A stretch of DNA of 64,000 nt, from the NCBI GenBank assembly GCA_963854835.1, contig OY978528.1, forward strand, positions 33,277,335 to 33,341,334, written 5' to 3'. Source of the stretch: Megamerina dolium (taxonomy: Eukaryota > Arthropoda > Insecta > Diptera > Megamerinidae). Under the pieces are notes generated by a model that did not search any database, was not told the origin of the DNA, and saw only the letters and a program-made list of their open reading frames with translations. Shown one piece after another: positions 25,891 to 39,104 of the stretch; within the stretch, counting starts at the first letter, position 1, and each line of letters begins with the position of its first letter. The position numbers and the translations under genes are program-made.

Positions 25891-26797
25891 GATAATAATA
25901 TATTTATACACCTGATATTTTTTTTTCCGAAAATGCAGCTGGATTGCAGCGCTACAGTGCCATGACTTTCGACATTTATGGACTGAAATTGAACACATGA
26001 ACTTGGACTATTAAACATTCCATCTCTTGTACGCTAAGTTCCGCTAGACTTTATTGTAAAGTGTCGTGGAAAATCGACGTTATGTAGACAATTCAGAAAC
26101 AGTCAACAACAAGGAATTGGGATGTTTATTCTTTCTAAGAAACGAAAACATTGATTTTTGTTAATTTTATTTTATTTTCAAAAAGAGACTTGTATTTGGA
26201 CCACCCCATTACTCAATACTCTATACAAATTTAAGTATTCGCCATATTTTGAAATATTTGCTTTTTTTGCCATTTTTCAAAATCGGTTGCACAAGATCGT
26301 GAATACGGCTGATATGTACGATATCGCAAAAGCGTGAGTATGCATATGTAGCAATTGAATATTTTAAGCACCTGTGAATGATAAAGAACAGATAAAGTAT
26401 TAATTCTATGGCATTGTATGGCATTGTACGACCTTCGTAAATTCAGTCCAACTAACATTTTTTTTTAATTATAAAAAATTCACAGAATATGTGTTCAAGG
26501 TATAGATATATATTTACATATATTTCTGCCAAAGTCTTTCTATTATATGCTACTATGTTCCTCCTATATGTATATACTATTTAATTATTTTTATATTTTT
26601 GAATTAATTTTAAAATAATTGTCGTTTGGACCCAATGGAAACACCTTAATTATATATCGAGATTTTATAGCCGAAATCCCATTTAACGTTAAAGTCTTTA
26701 AGTAAGTCTTTAAATAAGTTTTTATTGAAAATAAAAAAAGAAAAAGGAAATGTTACCATTTGTTTTCATTTTAGGTTTACTATCGGCCCATTGTGGG

Positions 26798-27058
26798 TGT
26801 CATAGATTAGTGGTTAGTGCGTTGGACTTCTGATCTATAGATGATGGCTTCAAACCCGGCTAAAACAGAACTTTAATATCGAAAAGATATTTCTTTCACG
26901 GTATCCACCTGTCGGTCATGAAAAGCTTCTTTAAAGGCTCTGTGACAAAACTCAGCAAAAGTGATGCCACGACGATTCTGCCATTCCGAATTGGCTGATA
27001 TTAGTAGGTCCCTCTAATTCTGTCCAAACAACGGTACTGGAAGAGAAGCGCGGTGGTC
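26798..27058 (+). mobile_element. tRNA-headed SINE, copy g, degenerate
   Basis: The head GTGGGTGTCATAGATTAGTGG and the body segments (TCGAAAAGATATTTCTTTC, CTCTGTGACAAAACTCAGC, AGTAGGTCCCTCTAATTCTG) are in order. There are several small deletions and the 3' end is missing after GGAAGAGAAGCGCGG. The B box is damaged (GGCTTCAAACCC). Confidence 0.75.
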
Positions 27059-30000
27059 CCACAAAGACCTTTCTAAACGAAGTGTATCCTCTCTGAAGGC
27101 AGCCACAATTACCAGATCTAACCTAGCGGTTAAATCTGGTAATTAAGCCTGATAAATAAGCCTGGTTCTGACCATCCTGAGGGTGTGTCTAAATTTATCT
27201 GTAAAAATTCTTATAAAAGGAGTTTCAGCACCCTGTTTGAGTGTTTTTCGTTCTTGTTCCCCTAGCTGTTCCACTTACTTACATTTTACAGATATGTTTC
27301 CACCAAAGCTTTAGTGAGAACATGAGCACAATTCAAATGCAAGAATATAATTAGATACCTTAGCAATTATTACTATTCATGGTACATACTGCATTATTCA
27401 TTATGGAATTTTGAACGAAATACTTAGTACCTTACCTATCCGGGCCTCTCAAGCTAGAACTATGCCAACGCCTATCGTTTATACTTTTTATTACCAAGCG
27501 CTTTGTTGGTGGTAAAACTTCGAACATCCATGAATCCGACCCTTCATATTGAATACGACCACTCACACATGTTTGCATATGTATCAACACTTTTAATTAT
27601 CCATATAAATTATATCACATATTTCTCTATTACTTACTGTAATTGCTCATTTTGTTATTTATTACTTTATAAAGTTTGAGTTTCTTTTATGAGCTGCTAT
27701 AGCATAACGTCTTTGATAATCCTTTATTTTTTATTATCCTGTTATTTGAATGTTTATATAACATGTGTTTTTTACAGAATGGAAACAGTAATTACTTTTT
27801 TTGAATGATATGAACGATATGTAGTCAAGAAATTAAATTGATAAATGATCATTGACGGTAGGCATTTCACAATTTAATATTTATCCAAAAGCATCTTCAT
27901 AGCTCATCGAAGACGGAAATCTGATACCAAAGAGCTAAATATCTGCATACAGTCTTCTATGTTTTCCTCCTTTACACAAAAAACAGACACAACTACGGAG
28001 GCAGGCCGATAAGTCAATGATAAATGAAACACAAACCAATTAAACGAATTTTTAAGTCTACCGAATAATAAGATTTATCGAACTACTCGAAAGATTCCTA
28101 TTTTTGAACAACTACCTCTTCGTTGGACTCAAATTTGTAACTTCAGTGGCATTTTATCATATTTGGAAATAGAATCATTCCATACGATGGTGAAGAGTCT
28201 CAATACAACTTCTTAAAATTATATTTTGCCAATACACGAAATTCACTTTCAATCTACTAGGTGAAAATGTATTCGCGTGTAATGTGTCTTGAAATGAACA
28301 CGGTCATGTCGAAAATACCGACCTAGGCATTGTTTTTGTTATTAAACACTACTTTAGAAGAAGTATTCAATGGGAGACGGAGCCCTCCTTACGAAATATG
28401 CAAACTTTTCTATTAAAGCTGAGTGTCCAGTCCTTAAGTAAACGCCTTAGAAGGTAAATCCATTATTTCGAAAGCAAAAAAGTACGGAACAGTACTCCTT
28501 GCAGAATGAATAAATTTGTATTTGTTTTTGCCAGAGAAGATGGGGTTGGTTGAAATGTCAGAACTAGGTTGCATTTGAGGTCATTGCATTGGACATTAGA
28601 CATTCAGCTTGAACTTTAAACTTTTCACCTTCAATGTGATGATACTGATATTGACGTAGTTCATTGTTACAACCGGACTTGGATGAGGAGAAATACAAAA
28701 ATTTGTTCTTTCACGAATAATCAGCAATTATCGGCAAGCAATTGACACTTGCTTCGATACTTGGTAAGAATTTGATACGAAAAATATCCTAAATGAACTC
28801 TGGAACAAATCTTCTGATTCTGCTATTCGAAATCGGCTAATACAAGTATGTCACTTTGAATGATGTCCAAATTTAAAACCTACATTAATAATTGAAAAGA
28901 AGCTCACCCCAAAGGTTCTTAAAAGCTTATAGTGAACACTAAATATGAGATCAACGAACAAGTTGTGAATCCAAAAGTCAAATAAGACAAATAAAGGATT
29001 AATTGTGTGATTAAAGAACCATAATTTTGTTATTTATAGATTTTAACTTCAAAATTTAACTTATTCGATCAAACAATAAATGGTCAAATCTGAATTGGAA
29101 ATTGTTGAAATCTATACACTATTTCGATAATAAAAATTAATATAAATACGCAGTAAATTCAATTGGCAATATTGGAATTAAAATTGCCGCGAAAGATTAT
29201 ATCTGTTTTCCAATATATGAATTAATAACATGGAATGTACGTAATAACAGCGAGCTCATATTTAATGATATCTCTGAATTTTTTTTTAGGGATAGTATTT
29301 TTAAAATTTATCTTAAAATTTAAAAAAACCAAAAGACATCTGTTTTCCAACCAATTCGAATGATTATTATCATTTCTTATCGCGTCCATAGATCTACATA
29401 TGTAGATATGTACATATTTACATACGAATTACATAAAGTAAATCATATCGAATGTATGTAAAGATCAACAGCTCCTATTTAAATATTTTACGTTTTCTGA
29501 GCAGTCAGCATTTTTTCTTCTCTTACTTTTGAAAAGTGCCGAAATTCACGCGTCGCTCATGTTGATTGAATCCTTCAACGCTTATGCAGCAACAAATTGA
29601 AATTTTCCTACAAATCCATTCAATTGTAGTGATCTATTTTACCATTATCACTGCTGCTGTCGATGCTTTTTCTGCTGCTGTCGTAATTAATGTTGTTGTT
29701 GTTGTTGTTGTTTTATTTTCTTTCATTTTTCGTTTCCTATTTCTATGGAGCAGTTTGATCGATTGAAGTTCGCCGTCTGTCAGTTTAGTGGCATCAGCAA
29801 GAACGGCAACAAATACAACAACAACAACAACAACAACAATATGAGTCGGCAGCAATAGCAAAGTTAGCAACAATTTTTTCTGCTGCTGTCAGCAAAAGTA
29901 AAAGATCAGCAATCGAAATAATCGTATTATATTCTGGTGTCTATATAAATGTACATACATACATACGTATGTACGTATATGTGTATGTGTAAATATGTGA

Positions 30001-31392
30001 TCGTATAAAATCTCCAGACCACCCAACGTGATTCAATAGCTTTTAACTTTACTTGCTGTTTAACTCTGAAGTGCTGGAATACATGCATACATACAATACA
30101 TACGTAGTACATATAATGGTTACGGGTTACTATAATCACTGAGTATACACATATTTATACATAAGCGTTTCATTCTCAAAAACCGCATACAACATAAATT
30201 TACTCTCGAACACACAATCGCCTTGCTTACGCACATAGTGTGCGTTATTATATAGTATATTTCACTTCCATATTGAATATGCATTCTAACTGAGTAGTAA
30301 TATGTACATACGTAAGTAGCTGCTTGCACTGGCTAATGTTGCCGCCGATTTGAACGTGTTGTAAACATGTGTAAATCATGGTACATACAAAGGCATTATC
30401 ATGTGACGTATGATATTGATGATGGGTTGAAATGATTCAAAGATTTATCATGGCATTTGTAATAAAAAGTCACATAAAAACGTAATAAGAACACTACATG
30501 CACGTACAATGTACATCGTACATACATGTACATACCTATTTATAATATATATAATTTTCGGGATTTTGTCTATCTCGGGGTTTTTGAGATCACAAAATAC
30601 AATCCCGGAATCCCGAAATGGGCTAAATATTAGTAATTAAAAGAATCCAAAAATTTAGTTAGTTGAGAAAGAAAATTTAGAGTGTCTTCAAAAATCAACT
30701 CGAAGAAGGTAGTTGATTTTTTTTGGATTTTGAAATTCGTTTTATTGTAAATGAGATCAAGTAAAAATTAATGGATTTTGGGAGTAATTACTATTTTCTG
30801 TGAATTCTTGTAAAACCGACAACTTTTTCGGTGAATTTTTGAGTTTAGCTTGACTTTTAACATCGTGACATGTAAACGCAATCCCAATTTGTATTCTCTA
30901 AACTTTCTTTAATTCCATAAGTATTTAAAACAATAATAATCAGCCGCAATACTCTCTACAATTCTGTTTGTTAATCAATTTCGTTCAACTAGGCATGTCG
31001 TTAGTTTAAAGTCAAATAGTTAAAGTTAATTTGAAGAAAATAGTAAAAGTGCAAAAGAACAAAACAAAAGGTATAGCAAATATAACATAATTGCTAAAGA
31101 ACAACAAAGCATTACGAATTTGGGATAATCACCTATTCATGGAAGAATTAGATGTATGGAGTATTGCCTTAAAGCTGCATAGAAAAAGAAAAAAGAAAAC
31201 CTAGAATGCTGTTTGACGCAGAAAAAAAACAAATTGAAAATGAATTGAAAAATCAAACTGGTTTGCTTATAGACTTTCCCAAGCCCTGCTTCGGAAATGA
31301 TGATGATAATACAAGTTCTTCAAAAAGTGTTGGTTCATTGAAAAATATAATAAAATATCATTTGTTTTTTTTTCTATAGATCAGAGGAAAAA
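27059..31392. other. intergenic DNA, mostly unassigned
   Basis: No gene is supported over about 4.3 kb. A decayed plus-strand SINE body is visible at about 28733-28925 (GGCAAGCAATTGACACTTGC, then AAATCGGCTAATACAAGTATGTC). A GTT tract and a CAA tract at 29691-29840 give low-complexity reading frames on both strands. Near 30556-30620 a CGGGATTTTGT / CAATCCCG foldback may be a small MITE. Confidence 0.4.
29691..29840. repeat. (GTT)n and (CAA)n microsatellites in inverted relation
   Basis: A GTT tract at 29691-29712 and a CAA tract at about 29806-29840 are complementary and could pair. Nearby GCTGCT units add to the triplet bias. Confidence 0.75.
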
Positions 31393-31399
31393 AGAGTTA

Positions 31400-34300
31400 A
31401 AAAAAAAATAAATAAATATGTGGCACTTAAAGCCCCGATGGTCTCATTGGCCGAGCTTCTCTTCCATTACTGTTGTGCGTGTTAAATTTTGGATAGTATT
31501 AGAAGGGTCTGGTGGTCTGGTGGTGTTTTCGCAAGGTAACGTGTCTAACTGCCTCAGCCGGGTGGGGCTAGCGCAATCATTGTTGAACTCATCGCAAGTC
31601 AACTCACTGGCTGTAATGTAGTTTGATCTGAGCGCTATGTGTTGATACCTTTATTTGTTAATGAGGGGTAGTCATATAGCTTGCTCTGCTTACTATGTGA
31701 CGGCGCTTTCATTATTATTAATGGGGGCCCTCCATGTGGCGACATCACCGCTCTCCAGGAAATGCGATGGACAGGACAGGGCTGCTCCAAAAGAGCGTCC
31801 TGTGACATCTACTACAGTTGCCATGCTGAAAGGCACGAATTAGGATGTGGATTTTTGGTCAGCAAGAGACTACGACATCTTGTCTCACAGTTCACGCCTG
31901 TGAACGAACGGCTGGCCACAATCCGCATCAAGGTAAAATTCTTCAACATCAGCCTAATATGTGCCCACACTCCGACGGATGAGAAGGACAATGTGACCAA
32001 GGAGAGCTTCTTTCAGCGCCTCGAAGAAGTTTATGACCGCTGCCCCCGCCACGATATCAAAATCGTGCTTGGCGACTTTAATGCCAGGGTGGGCAAGGAA
32101 GGTACCTTTGGTCCAACTGTCGGAAAATTCAGCCTCCACCAGAACACCTCCTATAACGGAATGAGGCTGATCGACTTCACCGCAGCACGAAACATGGTAA
32201 TTGGTGGTACCAGATTCCAGCATCTCGACATCCACAAAGCGACATGGCTGTCTCCAGTTCAACGTACAAGAAACCAAATTGATCATGTGGTGATTGACGG
32301 AAGGCATGCTTCCAGTGTGATGGACGTGAAATCGATCCGTGGTGCCAACATCGACTCGGATCACTACCTTGTTGCAGCTAAGGTGCGCACACGCTTATGT
32401 GTCGCAAATAACAAGAGAAGTCCCACACAGAGAAAGCTCGACGTCAGTAAACTGCGATCACCAGAGACAGCAGATGCATTTTCCACTCGACTATCGGATC
32501 TGCTTATGCAGAACACTCCCCAACTTGATGATACATGCGCACGGTGGACACATATATTCCACTCCATGACTACTGCTTCCGAGGAGGTATTCGGTTATTA
32601 CCGGCCTATGAGGAATGAGTTGTATAATCAGGAGTGTCGCGATGCTATCGCAGAGAAAGACGCCGCCTACAGAAAAACCCTGCGTGCAGGCGCAACGCGA
32701 GCTGTTAAGGAGCGGTACAGAGAGACGTCTTTTCAGGCGTAAGAAGACGGAGTTGGAAAGACGCGAGTGTGAGGAGATAGAGATGTGTACCTACAAGAAT
32801 GAGACTCGAAAATTTTTCGAAAAGATCAAGCGCCTGAGTGGAGGTTTAAATCCCGGAGCCTCTTCTTGTCGTGATGGAAATGGGAATCTGGTTACAGATG
32901 TCCAGAGTGTACTGAGCCTATGGAGGGAACACTTCTCCACGTTACTGAATGGCGATGCTACGAACAATTCCGCCAGTGGAAGAGATTGCCCGATAACCCC
33001 AATTACAGATGATGGTGTTGATGTTCCACCACCCGACTATGACGAGGTTGAAACGGCCATTTTAAGGCTGAAGAACAACAAAGCTGCAGGTGCTGATGGC
33101 CTGCCTGCCGAGTTGTTTAAGACCGGAGGCTCACCCGCATGCACCAGCTCATAAGCAAAATATGGTCGGATGAAAGCATGCCTGATGATTGGAGGCTCAG
33201 TGTTCTCTGTCCTGTACATAAAAAAAGGAGACCTCACAATTTGCGCCAACTACCGTGGAATAAGTCTCCTGAGTATCGCATACAAGGTTCTATCGAGCGT
33301 ACTGTGTGAAAGGTCGAAGCCTATGCTCAGCAACCTGATTGGACCGTATTAGTGTGGCTTCAGACCTGGTAAATCCACCATCGACCAGATTTTCACACTG
33401 CGCCAAATCCTGGAGAAGACCCAAGAAAAACAGATCGACACACACCACCTATTTGTTGATTATAAAGCCGCTTTCGACAGTCCGGTAAGGGATTACCTCT
33501 ACGCAACAATGTCTGTTCGGTATTCCTGCAAAGCTCATTCGACTTTGTAGAATGACACTGCATAACTCCTGTTGTGCAGTGAAAATTGGGTAGGACCTCT
33601 CCGCACCGTTTAATACCGAACGGGGTTTCAGACAAGGTGATTCGTTATCGTGCGACTTCTTCAATCTTATTATGGAGAAAATAATACGAGCTGCTGATCT
33701 ACGACATAATGGCACTATCTTCAACAAAAGTGTCATGCTGTTAGCGTATGCCGACGATATTGACATAATCGGCATGAACACGCGAGCAGTCAGTGCAGCA
33801 TTCTCAGAGTTGGAAAGAGAGTCGCGTCGGATGGGTCTCACGGTGAACGAGGGCAAAACGAAGTATCTAGTGTCAACAAACAAAGAGTCCCGGCGTCTTG
33901 GACAGCACGTCACTGTTGACAACTACGCTTTTGAAGTAGTAAGGGACTTTGTCTATCTTGGTACCAGCATTAACAGCAGTAATGACGTCAGCTTGGAGAT
34001 CATGCGTAGGATAACTCTTGCTAACAGGTGTTACTTTGGGCTGAGTAAGCAATTGAGAAGTCGAGCCTTCTCTCAAAGAACGAAAACTACACTCTACAAG
34101 TCTCTCATCATGCTTGTCCTAACATATGGCGCTGAAGCCTGGACAATTTCCACCTCGGATGAGCGAATGCTTGGAGTTTTCGAGAGAAAAGTCCTACGCA
34201 AGATCTTTGGACCTATTTGCGTTGGTGGCGAGTACCGAATAAGATACAACCATGAGCTGTACGAGCTGTATGCCGATATTGACATAGTAAAGCGCATCAA

Positions 34301-34826
34301 AATCCAGCGGCTGCGCTGGCTAGGTCATGTCGAGCGAATGGAAGAACACGCTCCAGCTAAGAAGGTGTTATATACTGAACCCGCTGGAGGACGACGCAGA
34401 AGAGGAAGACCAAACCTCCGGTAGATAGACCAAGTACTGGAGAACCTGACGGCGCTTGGAATTTCTAACTGGCGAAGAACAGAGATGGCTGGCGAAGCAT
34501 GTTATTTTCGGCCTAAATCGATATTCGGTTGTTATGGCCACATAAGTAAGTAAGTAAGTATTAGAAGGGACCTACTTATTTTAGCCGATTCCGAACGGCA
34601 GAACCCTTGTGACATCACTTTTTCTGAGCTTTGTCACAGAATTCTTTTAGAAGCTTTTTCATGGCAAGTTGTTACTGGCGGAAGAATTACCAACTGCTTG
34701 CCGACAGGCGGATACCGTTCGAAAGAAAAATCTTTTCGATATTAAATTTGTTATGCATCAGCCGGGGAATGAATCACGACCTACAGATCAGAATGCCAAT
34801 ACACTAACCACTGAGCTACGGCACCC
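31400..34826 (-). mobile_element. tRNA-headed SINE, copy h, split by an RTE LINE
   Basis: The 3' end and tail (A-rich from 31400, GTGGCACTTAAAGCCCC, to GGATAGTATTAGAAGGG at 31507) and the body plus tRNA-like head (34557-34826) are one minus-strand SINE interrupted by the RTE element. AGAGTTA flanks the whole unit (31393-31399 and 34827-34833) and is its likely target duplication. Confidence 0.88.
31508..34556 (+). mobile_element. RTE-type LINE, nearly full length, inactive
   Basis: About 3.05 kb encodes one original polyprotein, now broken by stops and frameshifts. First comes the apurinic-type endonuclease (31750-32400), with TALQEMRW, GDFNARVG near 32071 and a C-terminal SDHYLV. Then come reverse transcriptase motifs KAAGADGLPAELFK (about 33080), NYRGISLLS, CGFRPGKSTIDQ, FVDYKAAFDS, FRQGDSLSCDFFN and the catalytic YADD (about 33747), followed by FVYLG. 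The tail has LTYGAEAW, LRWLGHVERM and RRGRPNLR. It ends in (TAAG)n. The single ORF, size and microsatellite tail fit the RTE clade. The 13-mer AGTATTAGAAGGG on both sides (31495-31507, 34557-34569) marks insertion into a SINE. Confidence 0.9.
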
Positions 34827-34859
34827 AGAGTTATCAAGAATAAAAAAATTATCTTACAA

Positions 34860-36480
34860 TCGTCTGGGGCCGACCAAATTATATCCTGCACATATTCATT
34901 TTTTTCTTTTATTTTCACTACTTTGTACAGATGCTACATTAAGAAGTAGACGTTGCTCAAAGTAGAAAGAATTTTTCGTAAGTTATAGCGGTTAAAGCTC
35001 TTTTTTTATTTTCGCAACTTTGTATGGTAGCGGCATTAAGAAGTGGGTGTGGCATTATTTCCGAGTACGATATTAATCAAAGTGTCAATTATGGTTATTC
35101 TAGACAGATGATTGTAAATCTAGTTATGCTTACAATACTAATCCACACCTTAAATCTGGTTGTTCTATCCTGAATAATTTGCAAGTTATGGTGGTTAAAA
35201 TATTTCTTTTATTTCCTTGTTTTTGTATGGGAGCCCCATTAAAAAGTCTACGTGGCATGCGGATTTTATGGCAGAATTTTTGCAAGGTACATTCATTTCG
35301 GTCAGATGTTTGTAACCACTTGAAGGAATCTCCGGAGATATAGAAAAATATATATATTCGTGATGAGCGTTGCTTCAATTTTTGATTTGACAATGTCTGT
35401 CCGTCCGTGCGTCTGTCTGTCATCTGGCTGGTTCGCACGATAACTTAAGCAAATATGGAGCTATTTTAACAAAATTTGGCACATGCAATCTATGATCCAA
35501 GCATACGGAGGGGATTGATATTGGGCATGATCGGTCAACTGCCACACCCACGCCAAGCATTCAAAGCTATTACCCTAAGAATTTTCAAAATCTTTAACTT
35601 GCTATAACTCACTTAATATACCATCTGGGACAACAATAATTGGCACGTAGAGTTATATTATACTGCTACATAATCTTGCCGGAAATGGGCGAGCCACGCC
35701 TACTTTTTATAGTAGTTATCATACAAAACGCGGATTCAGTAGCTCAATGGTTAGTGTGTTGGCCTTCTGATCTGTAGGTCGTAGTTCAATTCCCGGCTGA
35801 TGCATAACAAATTTAATATCGAAAAAATTTTTCTTTCGAACGGTACCCACCTGTCGGCAAACAATTGGCAATTCTTCCGACAGTAACAACTTGTCATGAA
35901 AAAAGCTTCTAAAAAGAACTCTGTGACAAAACTCAGAAAAAGTGATGCCACAAGGGTTCTGCCGTTCGGAACCGACTAAAGTAAGTAGGTCCCTTCTAAT
36001 ACTGTCCAAAATTTAACACGTACAACAGTAATGGAAGAGAAGCTCGTCCAATGAGCCCTTCGGGGCTTTAAGTGGCACATATTTATATATTTTTTGTATA
36101 ATACAAAGTGCCTGAATTTCTTTCAAATTTAAACCGCTGCAACTTCGTCAATCTTCTGTCTAAGAGAACCATATTTGACAATCAAATTAACATAGTAGTC
36201 GTAAAGAAGCTTGCAAAAAATCAACAAGCAACGTCCACTTTTTTTTGTGGCTCCCATACAAAGTCGAGGGAATTAAACAACAATTTTTAAGCGCCATAAC
36301 AAGAATTTTACAAGAAATGAGAGCGCCATGCCCACTGTTTATAGTAGCACCGTACAAAATGAATGAATTTCTTTTATAATAAAGCACCTGTACCTTCAGT
36401 AATCTTCTGTCTAAAACAACCATAACTGACACTTAGATTAATATCGTAGTCGCAAATAATGTGGCCCCAGCCGATTGTAA
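34860..36480. repeat. DINE-1-like repeat, copy 2, with inverted modules
   Basis: From about 35283 the plus strand repeats the order seen at 42728: ATTTCGGTCAGATGTTTGTAACC, a TATATATTCGTGATGAGCG stretch, GTCTGTCCGTCC-type words, then modules with CCACGCC-ACTTTTTA-GCTCCCATACAAAG and AACCATA-TGA-ACTTA. Before it (34860-35280) the same modules run on the minus strand (for example TTTGTATGGGAGCCCCATTAAAAAG). SINE copy j interrupts one module. No protein coding is seen. Confidence 0.6.
35739..36099 (+). mobile_element. tRNA-headed SINE, copy j
   Basis: A complete plus-strand copy from a tRNA-like head (CAGTAGCTCAATGGTTAG; B box AGTTCAATTCCC) to GGGGCTTTAAGTGGCACATA and a T-rich tail. It is embedded in a DINE-1-like module. 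ATACAAA lies on both sides and is the probable, short target duplication. Confidence 0.88.
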
Positions 36481-36738
36481 GGTTTTTTTTTTTTATATGT
36501 TTAATCCAATTTAATGGACCGCATTAGTTATAAAAAATTTTAAGTTCATAATTTTTAAATTTCTAGCCCACACTTTAAAAACATCCTATCTAAATAAATT
36601 TGTTTGCATACATACTGTAAGACCTACTTTATTTAACAACTATTTGCAAAAAAAAAACGCATCATCCGTTCGAAAGTTACAGACTTATAAGCACTCAGAG
36701 GCATAAAAAAGAACACTTGCATCGTTCTTCTTCTTCTT

Positions 36739-37083
36739 GTTATGTGGCCATAACAACCGATGATCGATTTAGGCCGAACATATAATGCGGCGCCAGTCTG
36801 TTCTCTGTTCTTCGCTTGCTGGCGCACATTGGATACTCCATGCGCCGCCAGGTTACCTCCAACGGAGGTTTGGTGTTCCTCCTCTTATGCGTCCTCCAGC
36901 GGGTGCCGAATTAAATACCTTCTTCGCTGGAGCGTCTTCTTCTATTCGCTCGACATGAGCCAGCCTGACTACGTCAATGACAGCGTACAGCTCATACAGC
37001 TCATCGTTGTACCTTATTCGATACTCGCCATCAACGCAAATAGGTCCGAAGATCCTGCGCAAAACTTTTCTCTGCATAAAAGC
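36739..37083 (-). mobile_element. RTE LINE 3' fragment, same family as 31508-34556
   Basis: The minus strand reads VLRRIFGPICVDGEYRIRY, then NDELYELYAVIDVVRL, HVERIEEDAPAKKV and GTPNLRWR, each nearly identical to the large RTE copy. The tail is (AAG)n here rather than (TAAG)n. Only the last third of the element is present. Its truncated 5' end touches a mariner relic. Confidence 0.85.
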
Positions 37084-37743
37084 GTAAAACCACTGTGAAA
37101 CTCTTCTTCAAAACAACGAAGAGAAGGATTTTTACATCGAATCGTTACTGCAGATGGAAAATGGATATACATATTTCGAGAATCCTAGACGTAAACAAGC
37201 ATGGGTAAAGCCTGGTGAACTAGATACACCACAGCCAAAAGAAGATATTCATTGTGATGACATTATGCTCTGCATTTTGTGGGATATGAAAGGTATCGTG
37301 TACCACGAGTTGCGTCAACCGTCTGAAACTATTACTGCGTATGTCATTACTTACACGCGACAACTAATACGTTTGAAGCAAGCTATTGAAAAAAAAAGAG
37401 AAGAATGGAAGAATAGACACAAAAAATTGATTTTTCAACATGACAACAAAAGGCCTTACATTGCTTAACCGGTTGAGAACTATTTAGAAGGACAGAACTG
37501 CGACAATTTTACTTCTAGACATACCTATAGATTGAAGTTCAAGCAATCGAAAATGTACTGAAAAATTCTGTTGATCAGATGAGGTACTGTAAGGTCCACC
37601 GTGATAGTCATTTGAATAATTTTCTATTTCATTCTTAAATGAAAATGTCCAATCTTACTAATAAACTCATGACTTTGAAAACATATTCATTGGTTTTTTT
37701 TAAAAGCCGATTCTAATTCCAAATTTTAAAAGGCCCACCCTAT
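37084..37743 (+). pseudogene. mariner relic (third lineage)
   Basis: After a frameshift near 37165 an open stretch reads YFENPRRKQAWVKPGELD, then IMLCILWDMKGIVYHEL and FQHDNKRPYIA (second Asp). It then stops before the third-Asp region, which is deleted. A C-terminal YCKVHRDSHLNNFLFHS follows at about 37583, and a possible TIR (GGCCCACCCTATA) near 37730. The first-Asp motif reads TADGKW. The N-terminal third is missing. Confidence 0.75.
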
Positions 37744-38694
37744 ACGTGCTATTAGTAATGTTTTCGAAAATCTTGATAAACATTATACCCGGACATTCTG
37801 TTGTTGATGAATTTCCTTCCGCATCCTTTTGGCTGCTTTGACCTTATCAACGATCAGTTTTGGAATATCAAAACCATCATCCGAGAAATATATGTAACAT
37901 AGCACCACCATTCAGTAACATGGAGGTCTTTAACATCGATTTAGCTATTTTTAAATATTTACAGGATTACGCTGTTAAAATTCATATGAAGGACTTTTGT
38001 TAAATTAACCAAAATATTTTTATAAAGAAATACGATAAGTTAGTTAACCTGAAATTTGATCTGAACACTTTAAATCCAAACAGTGCAAAAAGTTAGCTAC
38101 GAATTGTTCCTAAACAAACAATATGGCAAAACTCGGAAAAAGTAATGTAGAAAGTTTTCTGTCGTTTTGAATTTGCTAATGTAGTATGTAGATTCCTCTC
38201 CAATTCTCAAACAACTGAAAGAGAAACTTGAACAACATTCTTCGAAGCGATTAAAGCAAACATCCTATATAATGTAATGCTATATGCAAACATCCTATAT
38301 ACAAGTAATGTACGCCTAATATAATATTTAGAAGTGACAGTTATCACGGAATACCAAACTTAATACAGTAAAGCAATGAATTGCTGTGCTCATTGACTTA
38401 ATGTCCCGAATACATTATGCAACGAGGGAATTTCAATAATAATTGAATCCGTATCAGAATAATCAGTATTGGAAACATTTGTACACATATTGAACCAAAT
38501 CCAACCAAATATTTTATCAGAAATTGAATTTCTTACAATGTGGTTTCAAATTGTGCGGTTAATGTTCAATAAAAATATATAAAGTATACATATACAATAC
38601 AAATACACATATAAAAATAATCGACTTCATGTGAATAGGTCTCAATAAAGTGGGAATAGCTAATTATTATGCCAATTTTAAAATCATAGGCTCG

Positions 38695-38819
38695 TAGTTT
38701 TAGTCAAAGTTGAGATCATCTTAAAATTAGTATCGACTAATTTGACAAATTACCCACGTAAAAATCTGTCAAAAAAACCGATTTAAAATTTAAGATGATC
38801 TTAATTTTGACTACAACTG
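38695..38819. repeat. short foldback (MITE-like) element
   Basis: Near-perfect inverted arms, TAGTCAAAGTTGAGATCATC at 38701 and its near complement (GATGATCTTAATTTTGACTA, ending 38812), extend with mismatches to about 40 bp each side and enclose about 45 bases. There is no coding capacity. This architecture fits a miniature inverted-repeat element of unknown family. Confidence 0.6.
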
Positions 38820-39104
38820 AGTGGCCATAATTTTTAACAAAGCGTTTTCTTCTGTTTAGTAAGTAGTACGAGTAGAGTGTGTGTGCGTGTCTTCTTTACA
38901 AATTAACATCATATTTGCATTTGCAAAAAATCCTAAGTTCCACGAGTGAAATAATGATAAAGTTTAGTGTCTCCAAAATTACACACTCAAAATCGATTGT
39001 AGCGAACGATTTCAGAGTCAGATGCATACATAACTGTAGTCCTATATATATTTATAAACTCATTTACATACATACAAATACAAATTGATATATCTATACA
39101 AGTA

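Noticed and set aside
31954..32364. Antisense ORF over the RTE endonuclease
   Set aside because: It is explained by the codon structure of the sense endonuclease, which has clear catalytic motifs.
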